DNA of 64,000 nt from Clostridium sp. CM027 (GTDB lineage: Bacteria > Bacillota > Clostridia > Clostridiales > Clostridiaceae), in contig NZ_CP077725.1 of the NCBI RefSeq assembly GCF_024730565.1, positions 2,994,501 to 3,058,500 of the forward strand, in the 5' to 3' direction. This document shows positions 8,150 to 16,459 of this stretch, one piece after another. Every line of letters begins with the position of its first letter. Within the stretch, counting starts at the first letter, position 1. The notes below the pieces were generated by a model, which was not told where the DNA came from, did no database searches, and saw only the letters and a list, made by a program, of their open reading frames with translations. Made by a program: the position numbers and the translations under genes.

Positions 8150-9184
8150 TTATTTATTATTCTTTAGCTGAGTATAGACTTTAATAAAATCATTATAAGA
8201 ACGTTCCACTTGTGTAAATAGCACATTAGAAGAATTGTATAGAGCATCTAATGCGGCGGTGTCTACAGCCGTACTTAAAGTTTGAACTTTCTCACTTGTT
8301 AGCGCAAGTTTAAAATCCCTTAAATAGCTTTCCTGGTTATCTAATAAAAGTTTGAAGGATTCATAAGTAGTAATAGCCGCAGGAGGCACAGATAAACCTT
8401 TAAATGTAGTTTGCATTTCGCTTAATTTTGTAAAATCACTATCTACTAGCGACAAAAGGTCATCATAGGATATCTCTTTTTTTCTCGCTTTTATTACATT
8501 TGAGTAAAAATCAGTTTTAGCATCTAAAAAATCCACGGATAAGCTATCAGTTTTATTGATAAATTCCTGAGTTTGTTCCGATTTAATATCTGTTTCTTTT
8601 CTTATCATTACGGCGCTATAACTGTAATTAAGTACATTATCAATGAAGACTAAAGATGTTCTTGGCAGTGTTATTTCAATATTACGAATATCTACTAAGG
8701 AGTAAAAATTCATGCAATCATTTCTAAAGGTTTTAAGATCCTCCACGGATTTTTCTACATCTCGACCAGAAGGATTATTTAAAATTGCTAGTGTTTGTCT
8801 GTATATTAATAGGTTTTTGTCTAAGCCTGATTTTAAATTTTCATGATCTTTTTTATATTTCGCGGTAGGTTCTGAATTTGATAAATTATCGCGGAGCTTA
8901 GCTAAATCTTTAATAATACTAGGCAATTGTTCTTTGGCATAACCAACATCTATTGTTTGGCCACTATTAAACCGTCCTGTATTGTTATTAACCGTATTAA
9001 TAATATTAATATTAGTTATTAAGGCAGTTTTATAGGAATCATATACCTTATTTATAGATTTGTAATAGATAGTTAAGGAAATACCTATGGAGATCATGAT
9101 AATAGATAGAAAAAGTATGATTTTAAATGTTTTTCTTTTGTTATTAGTATCTATAATATCTACATTTTCTTTTTGCTCGTTCAA
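8150..9184 (-). CDS. Membrane-anchored helical protein of unknown function
   Basis: A 344-residue protein. A charged N-terminus is followed by one transmembrane segment (about residues 20-43, ILFLSIIMISIGISLTIYY), and the remainder is predicted almost entirely helical with heptad-like patterns, probably extracytoplasmic. I see no catalytic motif or lipobox and do not recognise the family. The start is a TTG at 9184 preceded by AAGGGAG at suitable spacing; there is no better ATG. It lies between the riboswitch-controlled wall hydrolase and the divergent cdaA, so an envelope role is possible but only by neighbourhood. Confidence 0.6.
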   Translation of the reverse strand: MNEQKENVDIIDTNNKRKTFKIILFLSIIMISIGISLTIYYKSINKVYDSYKTALITNINIINTVNNNTGRFNSGQTIDVGYAKEQLPSIIKDLAKLRDNLSNSEPTAKYKKDHENLKSGLDKNLLIYRQTLAILNNPSGRDVEKSVEDLKTFRNDCMNFYSLVDIRNIEITLPRTSLVFIDNVLNYSYSAVMIRKETDIKSEQTQEFINKTDSLSVDFLDAKTDFYSNVIKARKKEISYDDLLSLVDSDFTKLSEMQTTFKGLSVPPAAITTYESFKLLLDNQESYLRDFKLALTSEKVQTLSTAVDTAALDALYNSSNVLFTQVERSYNDFIKVYTQLKNNK

Positions 9185-9410
9185 AAAAACTCACTCCCTT
9201 ATTATTTGTCTTGTATTCATATATTAATTTAATACATATATTATTCTAGTTTAGTTACAGAATTATACTCTTAGAATGTAAAAGTGGTATATGTTGAATA
9301 AAATTACTTTGAAATGTGTGCTTAATTGTTATAATAAAATTAAATTATAATATATACTAATAAAGCAAATCATGGTGTATAATTGTAAATAGGAGTTTTA
9401 GTAGAGGGGT

Positions 9411-10268
9411 GTGGGCTTTATGGAAGTATTTAAATTAATGATAAGCACAATCAAAAATATAAGCATATTTTCAATTTTGGATATATTAGTGGTGGCGTTT
9501 ATATTCTATAAAAGTTACATGCTAATGAAAGAAACAAGAGCTATACAGTTATTAAAAGGAATGATTTTTATTTTTGTGCTTATTCCGATAAGCCAATTGC
9601 TTAATTTAACAGTATTAAATTGGGTTTTAAATAAGACAATAACAATTGGTGTTTTGACTATTGTTATCATCTTTCAACCAGAAATAAGAAGGGCGTTAGA
9701 GCACATCGGAAGGACCGCTTTTGCTGATAAACACGTATTTGAAGATGAACAAATAATGGAGAAGGTTATAACTGAAATTGTCAATGCCGTTGAAATTTTA
9801 TCAAAAAGTAAAACAGGGGCACTAATAGTAATAGAACAAAGGACAGGTATTGCAGAAATTATTAAAACAGGAACCGCATTGGATGCTGTAATATCTACAG
9901 CTTTACTAGAAAATATATTTGTAGTTAATACCCCCCTTCATGATGGGGCTACAATAATTAGAAATGATAGAATAATCGCGGCAGGATGTTTTCTGCCTTT
10001 AACAAATAATGATGTAATAAGTAAGAAACTAGGGACGCGGCATAGAGCGGCAATAGGAATAACAGAAACTTCAGATGCTCTAACAATAATAGTATCAGAA
10101 GAAACAGGAACTATATCTATAGCAATGAATGGAAGATTGCTAAGGAACTATGACAAGGATAAGCTTAAAAAAATACTTCTTCAAATAATAAAAAGAAGAC
10201 AAACTAAAAAAATAACCTTAAAGGAGAGAGTAAAGGCATGGATAAAAACGGAAAACAAGAATTTATAA
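9411..10268 (+). CDS. cdaA: Diadenylate cyclase CdaA (c-di-AMP synthase)
   Basis: About 282-285 residues. Three hydrophobic segments occupy residues ~15-95 and a DisA_N/DAC domain follows. The catalytic motifs are HDGATII (DGA) and GTRHRAAIGI (RHR). It makes c-di-AMP from two ATP at the membrane, controlling osmolyte transport and wall homeostasis. The GTG at 9411 sits too close to the GAGGGG ribosome binding site (9404-9409), so the ATG at 9420 is the likelier start. The next gene overlaps its 3' end by 31 bases and is its known regulator CdaR; glmM lies further downstream, the classic cdaA-cdaR-glmM order with insertions. A c-di-AMP riboswitch is nearby. Confidence 0.95.
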   Translation: MGFMEVFKLMISTIKNISIFSILDILVVAFIFYKSYMLMKETRAIQLLKGMIFIFVLIPISQLLNLTVLNWVLNKTITIGVLTIVIIFQPEIRRALEHIGRTAFADKHVFEDEQIMEKVITEIVNAVEILSKSKTGALIVIEQRTGIAEIIKTGTALDAVISTALLENIFVVNTPLHDGATIIRNDRIIAAGCFLPLTNNDVISKKLGTRHRAAIGITETSDALTIIVSEETGTISIAMNGRLLRNYDKDKLKKILLQIIKRRQTKKITLKERVKAWIKTENKNL

Positions 10269-11512
10269 TTAAAATTTGCTGCGTAATAGCTGCCTTTGCT
10301 TTATGGCTTTTTATATCAAGCACAGAAAATCCACTTACTGCTTATAAGCTTCAAAACATACCTGTACAGCTTTTAAATACAAATGTATTAACCCAGTCAA
10401 ATCTCGTTTTAGTACCAGGGCAAGATTTAACAACATCCATAAATATCAAAGGGGCTAGTACTAGTATAATTTTGGGTAAGAAAGCAGAAGATTTCACATT
10501 AGTTGCAGATTTAAGTGCATATGCTCTTAAAACTGGAGAACAAATGATTCCTATTGAAATAAGAAAAAGCCCTAATAATATAACAGTGGTAAATAGTAAT
10601 GGTCTTTTTATAAAGGTAAACTTAGATAAACGGATTGAATCTAATCTACCTATAAATGTAATTACAAGTGGAAAACCCAAAGAAGGCTTCTATGCATCTG
10701 AACCAGAAATATCCCAAAGTAATGCTAAAGTAGTAGGTGGGTCAAAGTTTGTAAATGTAGTGAAAAAAATATTAGTAGAAGTTAATATACAAGACGTGGA
10801 ATCAAATATTGCAAAAACATACACGCTTAAACCAGTAGATGAAGAAGGTAAGGAAGTAAAAGGAGTGGTTGTAAACCCAGTTCAGATAGATGTTAAGATT
10901 CCTATAAGGAAGACTAAGTCTGTAGGAGTAACGGTGAAAACCATAGGAGTTTTGAATCCTAATTTTACGCTAAAGAGCATAAAAGTGCAACCAGAACGGT
11001 TTGATGTAACAGGAAGTGTAGATGCACTTAAACAAGTGGGAAATTTAAACACGGAAGCTATTGACCTAAGTAAAATAAACAAAAGTACTACGATGAATGT
11101 TAAAGTATTAATTCCAGGTGGATTAAGTTTAGTTAGTGGTACTGCTTTAGTAAAGGCTGAGATTAATTTAGATGAGGTAGTGAAAAAGAATATAGATGAG
11201 GTAGTGCAAAAAAAAATAAGTCAAGACATCAAATATATTAATTTAGATGAAAAATATCAAGTGAAACTCGAAAAAAATAATGACTCACTACTGGTTTCAG
11301 GTACGCAGGCAGTTATGGATTCTTTGGATTTGACAAAAATTAGCGCCGTAGTAGATTTAGCTAATTTAGTAGAAGGAGAACACTCTGTGAAAGTAGTGGC
11401 AAGTATGCCAGAAGGAGTAAATTTAATATCACAAGACCAAGATAAAATATTAGTAACTATTACGAAGAAACAAACGGAGGTAATGACAGGAAATGACAAT
11501 AAGAGTGAATAA
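10238..11512 (+). CDS. cdaR: CdaR, YbbR-domain regulator of CdaA
   Basis: A 424-residue protein with an N-terminal membrane anchor (residues ~9-26, IKICCVIAAFALWLFISS) and four extracytoplasmic YbbR-type beta domains, each recognisable by repeated P-I-x-V / V-x-G-x-V-x-V strands and ...PVQIDVKIPI-type endings. CdaR binds CdaA in the membrane and modulates c-di-AMP synthesis in known Firmicutes. The ATG at 10238 has AAGGAGAGA upstream inside the end of cdaA (31-base overlap), indicating translational coupling. It overlaps the following dehydrogenase gene by 20 bases. Confidence 0.93.
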   Translation: MDKNGKQEFIIKICCVIAAFALWLFISSTENPLTAYKLQNIPVQLLNTNVLTQSNLVLVPGQDLTTSINIKGASTSIILGKKAEDFTLVADLSAYALKTGEQMIPIEIRKSPNNITVVNSNGLFIKVNLDKRIESNLPINVITSGKPKEGFYASEPEISQSNAKVVGGSKFVNVVKKILVEVNIQDVESNIAKTYTLKPVDEEGKEVKGVVVNPVQIDVKIPIRKTKSVGVTVKTIGVLNPNFTLKSIKVQPERFDVTGSVDALKQVGNLNTEAIDLSKINKSTTMNVKVLIPGGLSLVSGTALVKAEINLDEVVKKNIDEVVQKKISQDIKYINLDEKYQVKLEKNNDSLLVSGTQAVMDSLDLTKISAVVDLANLVEGEHSVKVVASMPEGVNLISQDQDKILVTITKKQTEVMTGNDNKSE

Positions 11513-13091
11513 CATAGTCCTAGATATAGACGATACTATAGATACTATAAAAACAAAGGCAGCAAAAATAATGAGAGTTGATGAGAACGAAATAAAAGAT
11601 TTTAGAATAGCTAAAGAATCCATAGATGCTAGGAAAAAAAATAACATTAAATTTAATTATGCTGCTTGTATTAAAATGGATGATGAATTAAAAATTGTAG
11701 AGAGGGCAAATCATAAAGATGTTAAACTTGAAGAAGTTAAGTATAATGCTGAGTTTGAATTTGGAACGAGTGAGATGCAGCATAGACCTATAATCGTAGG
11801 AATGGGTCCAGCAGGTATGTTTGCTGGGCTTCTTATGGCGCAAAAGGGATACAAGCCTCTAATTATTGAAAGAGGAGAACAGGTAGAGCTTAGAACAAAA
11901 AGCATAAACAAATTTTGGACTAGGGCGGTGCTCAATACAGAATCAAATGTGCAATTTGGTGAAGGTGGAGCGGGAACCTTTTCAGATGGAAAGCTAACTA
12001 CAAGAATAAAGGACACTAGATGTGACTACATATTAGAGGAATTTGTGAAAGCTGGTGCACCTGAGGAAATATTGTATATTGGCAAGCCTCACATAGGTAC
12101 AGATGTGTTAAAAGAAGTTGTGAAAAATATAAGAGAAAGTATTATTAAACTAGGTGGAGAAGTAAGATTTAATAGTAAGCTTTCCGATATAAAAATTAAA
12201 GATAAAAAGGTGAAAAGCATAATAGTAAATGGGGAAGAGTTGCCTTGTGATAGCTTAATTTTAGCTCCAGGACATAGTTCCAGGGATACATATGAAATGT
12301 TATATAAAAAAGGCGTATTTATGTCTAGTAAGCCATTTGCAATGGGGGTTCGAATAGAGCATCCTCAGGATATGATCAATGAAAATCAATATGGAAAATA
12401 TGCTAACCACCCAAGGTTAAAAGGTGCTGATTACAAGCTTACTTATACAAGTGGAAAATCTGGAAGAGCAGTATATAGTTTTTGTATGTGCCCAGGCGGA
12501 CAAGTAGTCTCGGCAGCTTCAGAGCAGGGATGCCTTGCAATAAATGGTATGAGTGAATATAAGAGAGATAAGGCTAATGCAAACTCAGCTGTAGTGGTAT
12601 CTGTAGGACCTAAAGACTTTGGAACAGACGACCCACTTGCTGGTATTGAGTTTCAGAGGCATTATGAAGCACTAGCTTATAAAATTGGAGGATCAAACTA
12701 TAATGCACCCGTGCAATTAGTTGGAGATTTCCTTAAAGGAATAGACAGTAACAAAATAGGGAGTATAAAACCAAGCTATACACCGGGATATAAATTTGCT
12801 GATCTTACTGGGTGTTTGCCTAGTTATGTAACAGATGCTATAAAAGAGGCTTTACCTAAATTTGATTATAAAATAAAGGGTTTTGCAAGAGAAGACGCAG
12901 TTATGACTGGTATTGAAACAAGAACATCGGCGCCAGTAAGAATTGATAGAAATGAGGAATTACAAAGTATATCTCTAGAAGGATTATACCCAGCAGGAGA
13001 AGGAGCGGGATATGCGGGTGGAATAATTTCTGCGGCAGTTGATGGATTAAAAACAGCGGAAAGTATAATGAAGAAATGGAAACCTGAATAA
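11493..13091 (+). CDS. NAD(P)/FAD-dependent dehydrogenase, COG2509 type
   Basis: A 532-residue flavoprotein. Residues ~1-85 form a small N-terminal domain. The FAD-binding dinucleotide motif VGMGPAGMFAGL is near residue 102, with FGEGGAGTFSDGKL about residue 152, and the C-terminal FAD motif LYPAGEGAGYAGGI is near residue 506. This matches the uncharacterised COG2509 dehydrogenases that commonly sit in the cdaR-glmM interval of clostridia. Its substrate is unknown. The ATG lies in cdaR, overlapping it by 20 bases, with a GGAGG about nine bases upstream, so it is translated from the same mRNA. A terminator and a repeat copy follow. Confidence 0.85.
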   Translation: MTIRVNNIVLDIDDTIDTIKTKAAKIMRVDENEIKDFRIAKESIDARKKNNIKFNYAACIKMDDELKIVERANHKDVKLEEVKYNAEFEFGTSEMQHRPIIVGMGPAGMFAGLLMAQKGYKPLIIERGEQVELRTKSINKFWTRAVLNTESNVQFGEGGAGTFSDGKLTTRIKDTRCDYILEEFVKAGAPEEILYIGKPHIGTDVLKEVVKNIRESIIKLGGEVRFNSKLSDIKIKDKKVKSIIVNGEELPCDSLILAPGHSSRDTYEMLYKKGVFMSSKPFAMGVRIEHPQDMINENQYGKYANHPRLKGADYKLTYTSGKSGRAVYSFCMCPGGQVVSAASEQGCLAINGMSEYKRDKANANSAVVVSVGPKDFGTDDPLAGIEFQRHYEALAYKIGGSNYNAPVQLVGDFLKGIDSNKIGSIKPSYTPGYKFADLTGCLPSYVTDAIKEALPKFDYKIKGFAREDAVMTGIETRTSAPVRIDRNEELQSISLEGLYPAGEGAGYAGGIISAAVDGLKTAESIMKKWKPE

Positions 13092-13170
13092 GAGCTCATC
13101 CTTAGTAAGTGGCTTAGAGCGTGGTTTGTTTTCTAGCTTTATAAAATAATCTATATAGGCAGCTCCAAAA

Positions 13171-13206
13171 AAATTGACTAGCATACCAGCTAGTTATTTT
13201 TTTGTA
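13171..13206 (+). terminator. Terminator of the cdaA-cdaR-dehydrogenase operon
   Basis: The arms TTGACTAGC (13174-13182) and GCTAGTTAT (13189-13197) form a hairpin followed by TTTTTTTG. Confidence 0.8.
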
Positions 13207-13215
13207 ACACCTGCC

Positions 13216-13368
13216 TTAAATCATCTCCTGGGTCGCTGAACAGCTATGAAGAAGATGAATTAACGACTTCAGAAGGAGATTTATACTCCCACTGAAGTTT
13301 TCTATTTGTTAGGGCATATAATTCCAACTTATAGAAGTAGGAGACTTTCATTCTGAAATATCGTTAAA
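13216..13368 (+). repeat. TTAA-bounded structured repeat, copy 2 (orientation A)
   Basis: Near-complete copy running from TTAAATCATCTCC to ATATCGTTAAA, with the internal GACTTCAGAAGGAGAT block and the CCAACTTATAGAAGTAGG hairpin. TTAA flanks both ends. It separates the c-di-AMP operon terminator from the DUF2089 gene. Confidence 0.88.
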
Positions 13369-13449
13369 AATACTGGAATAATTAATTTCTATGTTGAATA
13401 TTTCAATTAATGATAATATAATGAATACAATGGAAGAAGGTGGTAAAAC

Positions 13450-13836
13450 ATGGCATGCAAAATATTAAGTAAATGTCCAGTTTGTAGCTCTAGATTAAAA
13501 GCAACTAGATTGAAATGTGATGGATGTAATACTGTGGTAGAAAACCAATTTGAATTATCTAGATTTGATTATTTAAATAGTGAACAGTTAAATTTTGTTG
13601 AAGTATTCTTAAAAGCTAGAGGAAACATTAAGGATATGGAAAAAGAGCTTGGCATAGAATATCAGGCAGTTACAGCAAAGCTAGATGAGGTTATTGAAGC
13701 ACTTGGGTATACTTTTTTAAAGCAAAAACCAGCCACTGATAAAAAGGATGTATTAGATATGTTAGACAAAGGTGAAATTACTGCTGATGAAGCATTAATA
13801 ATGCTAACAACATTTCAGAAAAAGGAGGGGAAATAA
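13450..13836 (+). CDS. DUF2089 family zinc-ribbon/helix-turn-helix protein
   Basis: A 128-residue protein. An N-terminal zinc ribbon has CPVC (about residue 9) and CDGC (about residue 24). It is followed by a helical DUF2089 core, FVEVFLKARGNIKDMEKELGIEYQAVTAKL, that looks like a DNA-binding helix-turn-helix. The last ~30 residues (VLDMLDKGEITADEALIML) form a SHOCT-like helical pair, which is repeated at the N-terminus of the next protein. A cytosolic regulator is likely, but no target is known. GGAAGAAGGTGG precedes the ATG. Its stop codon overlaps the start of the next gene (TAATG). Confidence 0.8.
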   Translation: MACKILSKCPVCSSRLKATRLKCDGCNTVVENQFELSRFDYLNSEQLNFVEVFLKARGNIKDMEKELGIEYQAVTAKLDEVIEALGYTFLKQKPATDKKDVLDMLDKGEITADEALIMLTTFQKKEGK

Positions 13837-14249
13837 TGAATGAAGAAATCTCAAGAATATTAAGAATGGTTGAAGAAGGTAAAATTAATTCAGAAGAAGC
13901 TATGCAGCTTATAGACGCTTTAAATGGAGAAAGTAAAGAATTTATTATTTTGGATAAAGTAGCAGCAAATAATAGCCACACTAAAGGCAGAACACATGCT
14001 AAAATGCTTAAAATAAGGATAAAATCTAAGGGAAATGACAATGCAAATATTAACATTCCACTGAAATTTGTAAGCGGTATGATAAAAACATTTGGAAGAA
14101 TTCCAAACGTAAATGTAGATGGCATGGAAAATGTAGATATGGATGCAATGACTCAAAGTATATTAGATGCCATAGATAATGGAATGGATGGGAAAATTGT
14201 AGATATAAAAAGTGGAGATGGAGACGCAGTTGAGATTGTTATAGAATAA
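13836..14249 (+). CDS. SHOCT-like N-terminal domain protein, partner of the DUF2089 gene
   Basis: A 137-residue protein. The first ~35 residues (ISRILRMVEEGKINSEEAMQLIDAL) repeat the short helical unit seen at the end of the preceding DUF2089 protein, and resemble the N-terminus of YvlB/LiaX-type envelope-stress proteins. The rest has a small beta-rich segment (LKIRIKSKGNDNANINIPL) and an acidic C-terminus. The ATG overlaps the upstream stop codon, so it is translationally coupled. DUF2089-SHOCT pairs recur in Firmicutes, often with a DUF4097 protein that is absent here. Function is unknown. Confidence 0.7.
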   Translation: MNEEISRILRMVEEGKINSEEAMQLIDALNGESKEFIILDKVAANNSHTKGRTHAKMLKIRIKSKGNDNANINIPLKFVSGMIKTFGRIPNVNVDGMENVDMDAMTQSILDAIDNGMDGKIVDIKSGDGDAVEIVIE

Positions 14250-14250
14250 G

Positions 14251-14290
14251 TCAGCTTCTTAGAAGCTGTGAAGCTACCCAGGAGATGATT
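14251..14290 (+). repeat. Solo end of the structured repeat (orientation B)
   Basis: The segment CTTCTTAGAAGCTG... to CCAGGAGATGATTTA matches only the terminal arm of the family and begins immediately after a stop codon. Confidence 0.6.
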
Positions 14291-14328
14291 TAGCCCAACC
14301 CAAATAAGTGAGTTGGGCTATTTTTTTG
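14291..14328 (+). terminator. Terminator after the DUF2089 pair
   Basis: The perfect arms TAGCCCAAC (14291-14299) and GTTGGGCTA (14312-14320) are followed by seven Ts. The next ~300 bases to glmM hold no gene or recognisable element beyond the glmM ribosome binding site. Confidence 0.9.
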
Positions 14329-14630
14329 ATAAGTATATTGTAAAATACTGAGACTTTTTTTACAAATACTTATACCTGTAGTATAATATGATTAAGTTTT
14401 ATTCATTTATGCAAAAAAAGCTTTGATATATATGTACATAAATAGTAAAATAAAACAATGAATTTTCCGCATAAATATAATTTAAGTTAGAAAGTAGTTT
14501 TCAGTGAATTAATATAAATAAAAAAAGGCCAATGAGGGTTTAAAAATAAAACACTAGCAAATTGATTAGTTGTTTTGTTTAGGATGACCTGTAATAAATC
14601 CATATAATATTGAGAAAGAGGTAGAAAAAT

Positions 14631-15980
14631 ATGAGTAGAATGTTCGGGACAGATGGAGTACGTGGTATAGCAAATACAGAATTAACAGTGGAGCTTGCAT
14701 ATAAGTTAGGAAGATCAGGAGCGTTTGTATTAACAAGCGGAGCTCATAAACCTAAAATTTTAGTAGGAATGGATACAAGAGTTTCGGGAGATATGTTAGA
14801 ATCGGCCTTAGTTGCAGGGATTTTATCGGTAGGGGCAGAGGCAATATGTCTTGGAGTAGTTCCTACACCCGCTATAGCATATTTAACTAGAAAATATGGA
14901 GCAGATGCAGGGGTTGTTATTTCAGCTTCTCACAACCCGGTAGAATATAATGGAATAAAATTTTTTAACAACAATGGGTTCAAGCTGTCTGATGAATTAG
15001 AGGATACAATACAAGCAGTCATAGAAAGTGATTTTAAAGGAGTACCATCACCAATAGCAGGTGATTTAGGTAAGAAAACAGTTAATCACAGTGCTGTAGA
15101 GGATTATATAGAATTTGCTAAATCTACTATTTCAGGAGACTTAAAAGGACTTAAAATAGCATTAGATTGTGCTAATGGGGCTTCGCATATTACTTCAGTA
15201 AAAGCTACAAGAGATCTAGGAGCTGAGGTTTTAGTTATTAACAATGATCCAGATGGCATAAATATAAATAGAGACTGTGGATCTACTCATCCTGAGCATT
15301 TAATGGCTTTTGTTAAAGAAAATAATTGCGATTTAGGACTAGCGTTTGATGGTGATGCAGATAGATGTTTAGCTGTAGACGAGAAAGGAAATCTCATAAA
15401 TGGAGATTTTATAATTGCTATTTGTGCTAAACACTTAAAGGATATTGGTAAATTAACTAAAAATACAGTAGTAGTAACAGTTATGAGTAATTTGGGCCTT
15501 GATATTGCGATGAAGGAAGAAAACATAACTACAGTTAAAACTAAAGTAGGAGATAGGTACGTACTTGAGAAAATGCAAGAAGAGGGTTATAGCCTAGGTG
15601 GAGAGCAATCAGGACATGTAATTTTCCTGGATTTTAATACTACAGGGGATGGACTTGTATCAGGACTTCAATTAGCCACTGTTATTAAAGAATCAGGAAA
15701 ACCATTATCGGAGCTTGCAGCAATGATGACAGAACTTCCGCAAGTATTAGTTAACGCAACAGTACCTAATGATAAAAAGGACATACATGAAACTGATAGT
15801 GAAATAGTTGAAGAGATTAGAAAAATAGAAGAAAAATTAGATGGTTGTGGAAGAGTGCTTATAAGGCCTTCAGGTACAGAGCCTTTAGTGAGAGTAATGC
15901 TCGAGGGTAAAGTACAAAGTGAATTAGATGTAATGGCGCATGCTCTTGCGAAATTAATCCAGGAAAAAGCAAATAAGTAA
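14631..15980 (+). CDS. glmM: Phosphoglucosamine mutase
   Basis: A 449-residue enzyme of normal GlmM length. The phosphoserine loop [10 protein letters not shown] puts the catalytic serine at residue 100, the metal loop is FDGDADRC, the sugar-binding motif is GGEQSGHVI, and the phosphate-binding loop near the C-terminus is [11 protein letters not shown]. It converts glucosamine-6-phosphate to glucosamine-1-phosphate for UDP-GlcNAc synthesis. It lies in the conserved neighbourhood of cdaA-cdaR, where known GlmM binds and inhibits CdaA, and just upstream of glmS, so both steps around GlcN-6-P are adjacent. Confidence 0.97.
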   Translation: MSRMFGTDGVRGIANTELTVELAYKLGRSGAFVLTSGAHKPKILVGMDTRVSGDMLESALVAGILSVGAEAICLGVVPTPAIAYLTRKYGADAGVVISASHNPVEYNGIKFFNNNGFKLSDELEDTIQAVIESDFKGVPSPIAGDLGKKTVNHSAVEDYIEFAKSTISGDLKGLKIALDCANGASHITSVKATRDLGAEVLVINNDPDGININRDCGSTHPEHLMAFVKENNCDLGLAFDGDADRCLAVDEKGNLINGDFIIAICAKHLKDIGKLTKNTVVVTVMSNLGLDIAMKEENITTVKTKVGDRYVLEKMQEEGYSLGGEQSGHVIFLDFNTTGDGLVSGLQLATVIKESGKPLSELAAMMTELPQVLVNATVPNDKKDIHETDSEIVEEIRKIEEKLDGCGRVLIRPSGTEPLVRVMLEGKVQSELDVMAHALAKLIQEKANK

Positions 15981-16076
15981 GATAGTATAAAATTTCATGA
16001 TTACTAAATAATATGGAAAATAACATGAATTATAGTAGAAAAAAGTAACTATTAAGTTAACTTATCATTAAAAGCA

Positions 16077-16106
16077 TTGACGTTTAGGCTATAAAATGAA
16101 TATAAT
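16077..16106 (+). promoter_or_regulatory. Promoter candidate for glmS
   Basis: TTGACG (16077-16082), an 18-base spacer, then TATAAT (16101-16106). The predicted transcript would begin near 16113 with the hairpin CTGAAAGCTTATG / CATAAGCTTTCAG (16110-16144), which alternatively ends the glmM transcript. Confidence 0.55.
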
Positions 16107-16194
16107 AGACTGAAAGCTTATGTGAAAGGTTCATAAGCTTTCAGTTTACGTATTTGTGAATGTAAATATTATGGTAAAGGAGGATAGAGAGAAT

Positions 16195-16413
16195 TAGATG
16201 ATTTTAAAGCGCCAGGACTCATAATGAGCATTAGTAGTTATTATGCATTATGAGTTGACGAGGATGGGGAGTATCGAATCTTCGGCGGATGCCCCGCGGT
16301 AGCGCACTACCGTTAATGGTTGATAAAAGCGATTAGTGATTTTCGTTACAAGATCAATCTGGTGTTAAAACCTTTATAAATATTACGAATAGCACTAAAG
16401 GTAATAAAGCACT
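16195..16413 (+). ncRNA. glmS ribozyme/riboswitch
   Basis: The 5' core AAAGCGCCAGGACT is present, with the expected self-cleavage between A16208 and G16209, followed by GAGTTGACGAGGATGGGGAG, ATCGAATCTTCGGCGGATG, the CCCCGCGGT pseudoknot strand and the variable 3' stems. This is the glucosamine-6-phosphate-activated ribozyme of Gram-positive glmS leaders. Cleavage of the mRNA lowers GlmS synthesis when GlcN-6-P is plentiful. It sits directly upstream of glmS. Confidence 0.95.
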
Positions 16414-16459
16414 TTAGTGTTGATTTGTGTAAAATTTTAAATTTGAGAGGAAGATGAAT

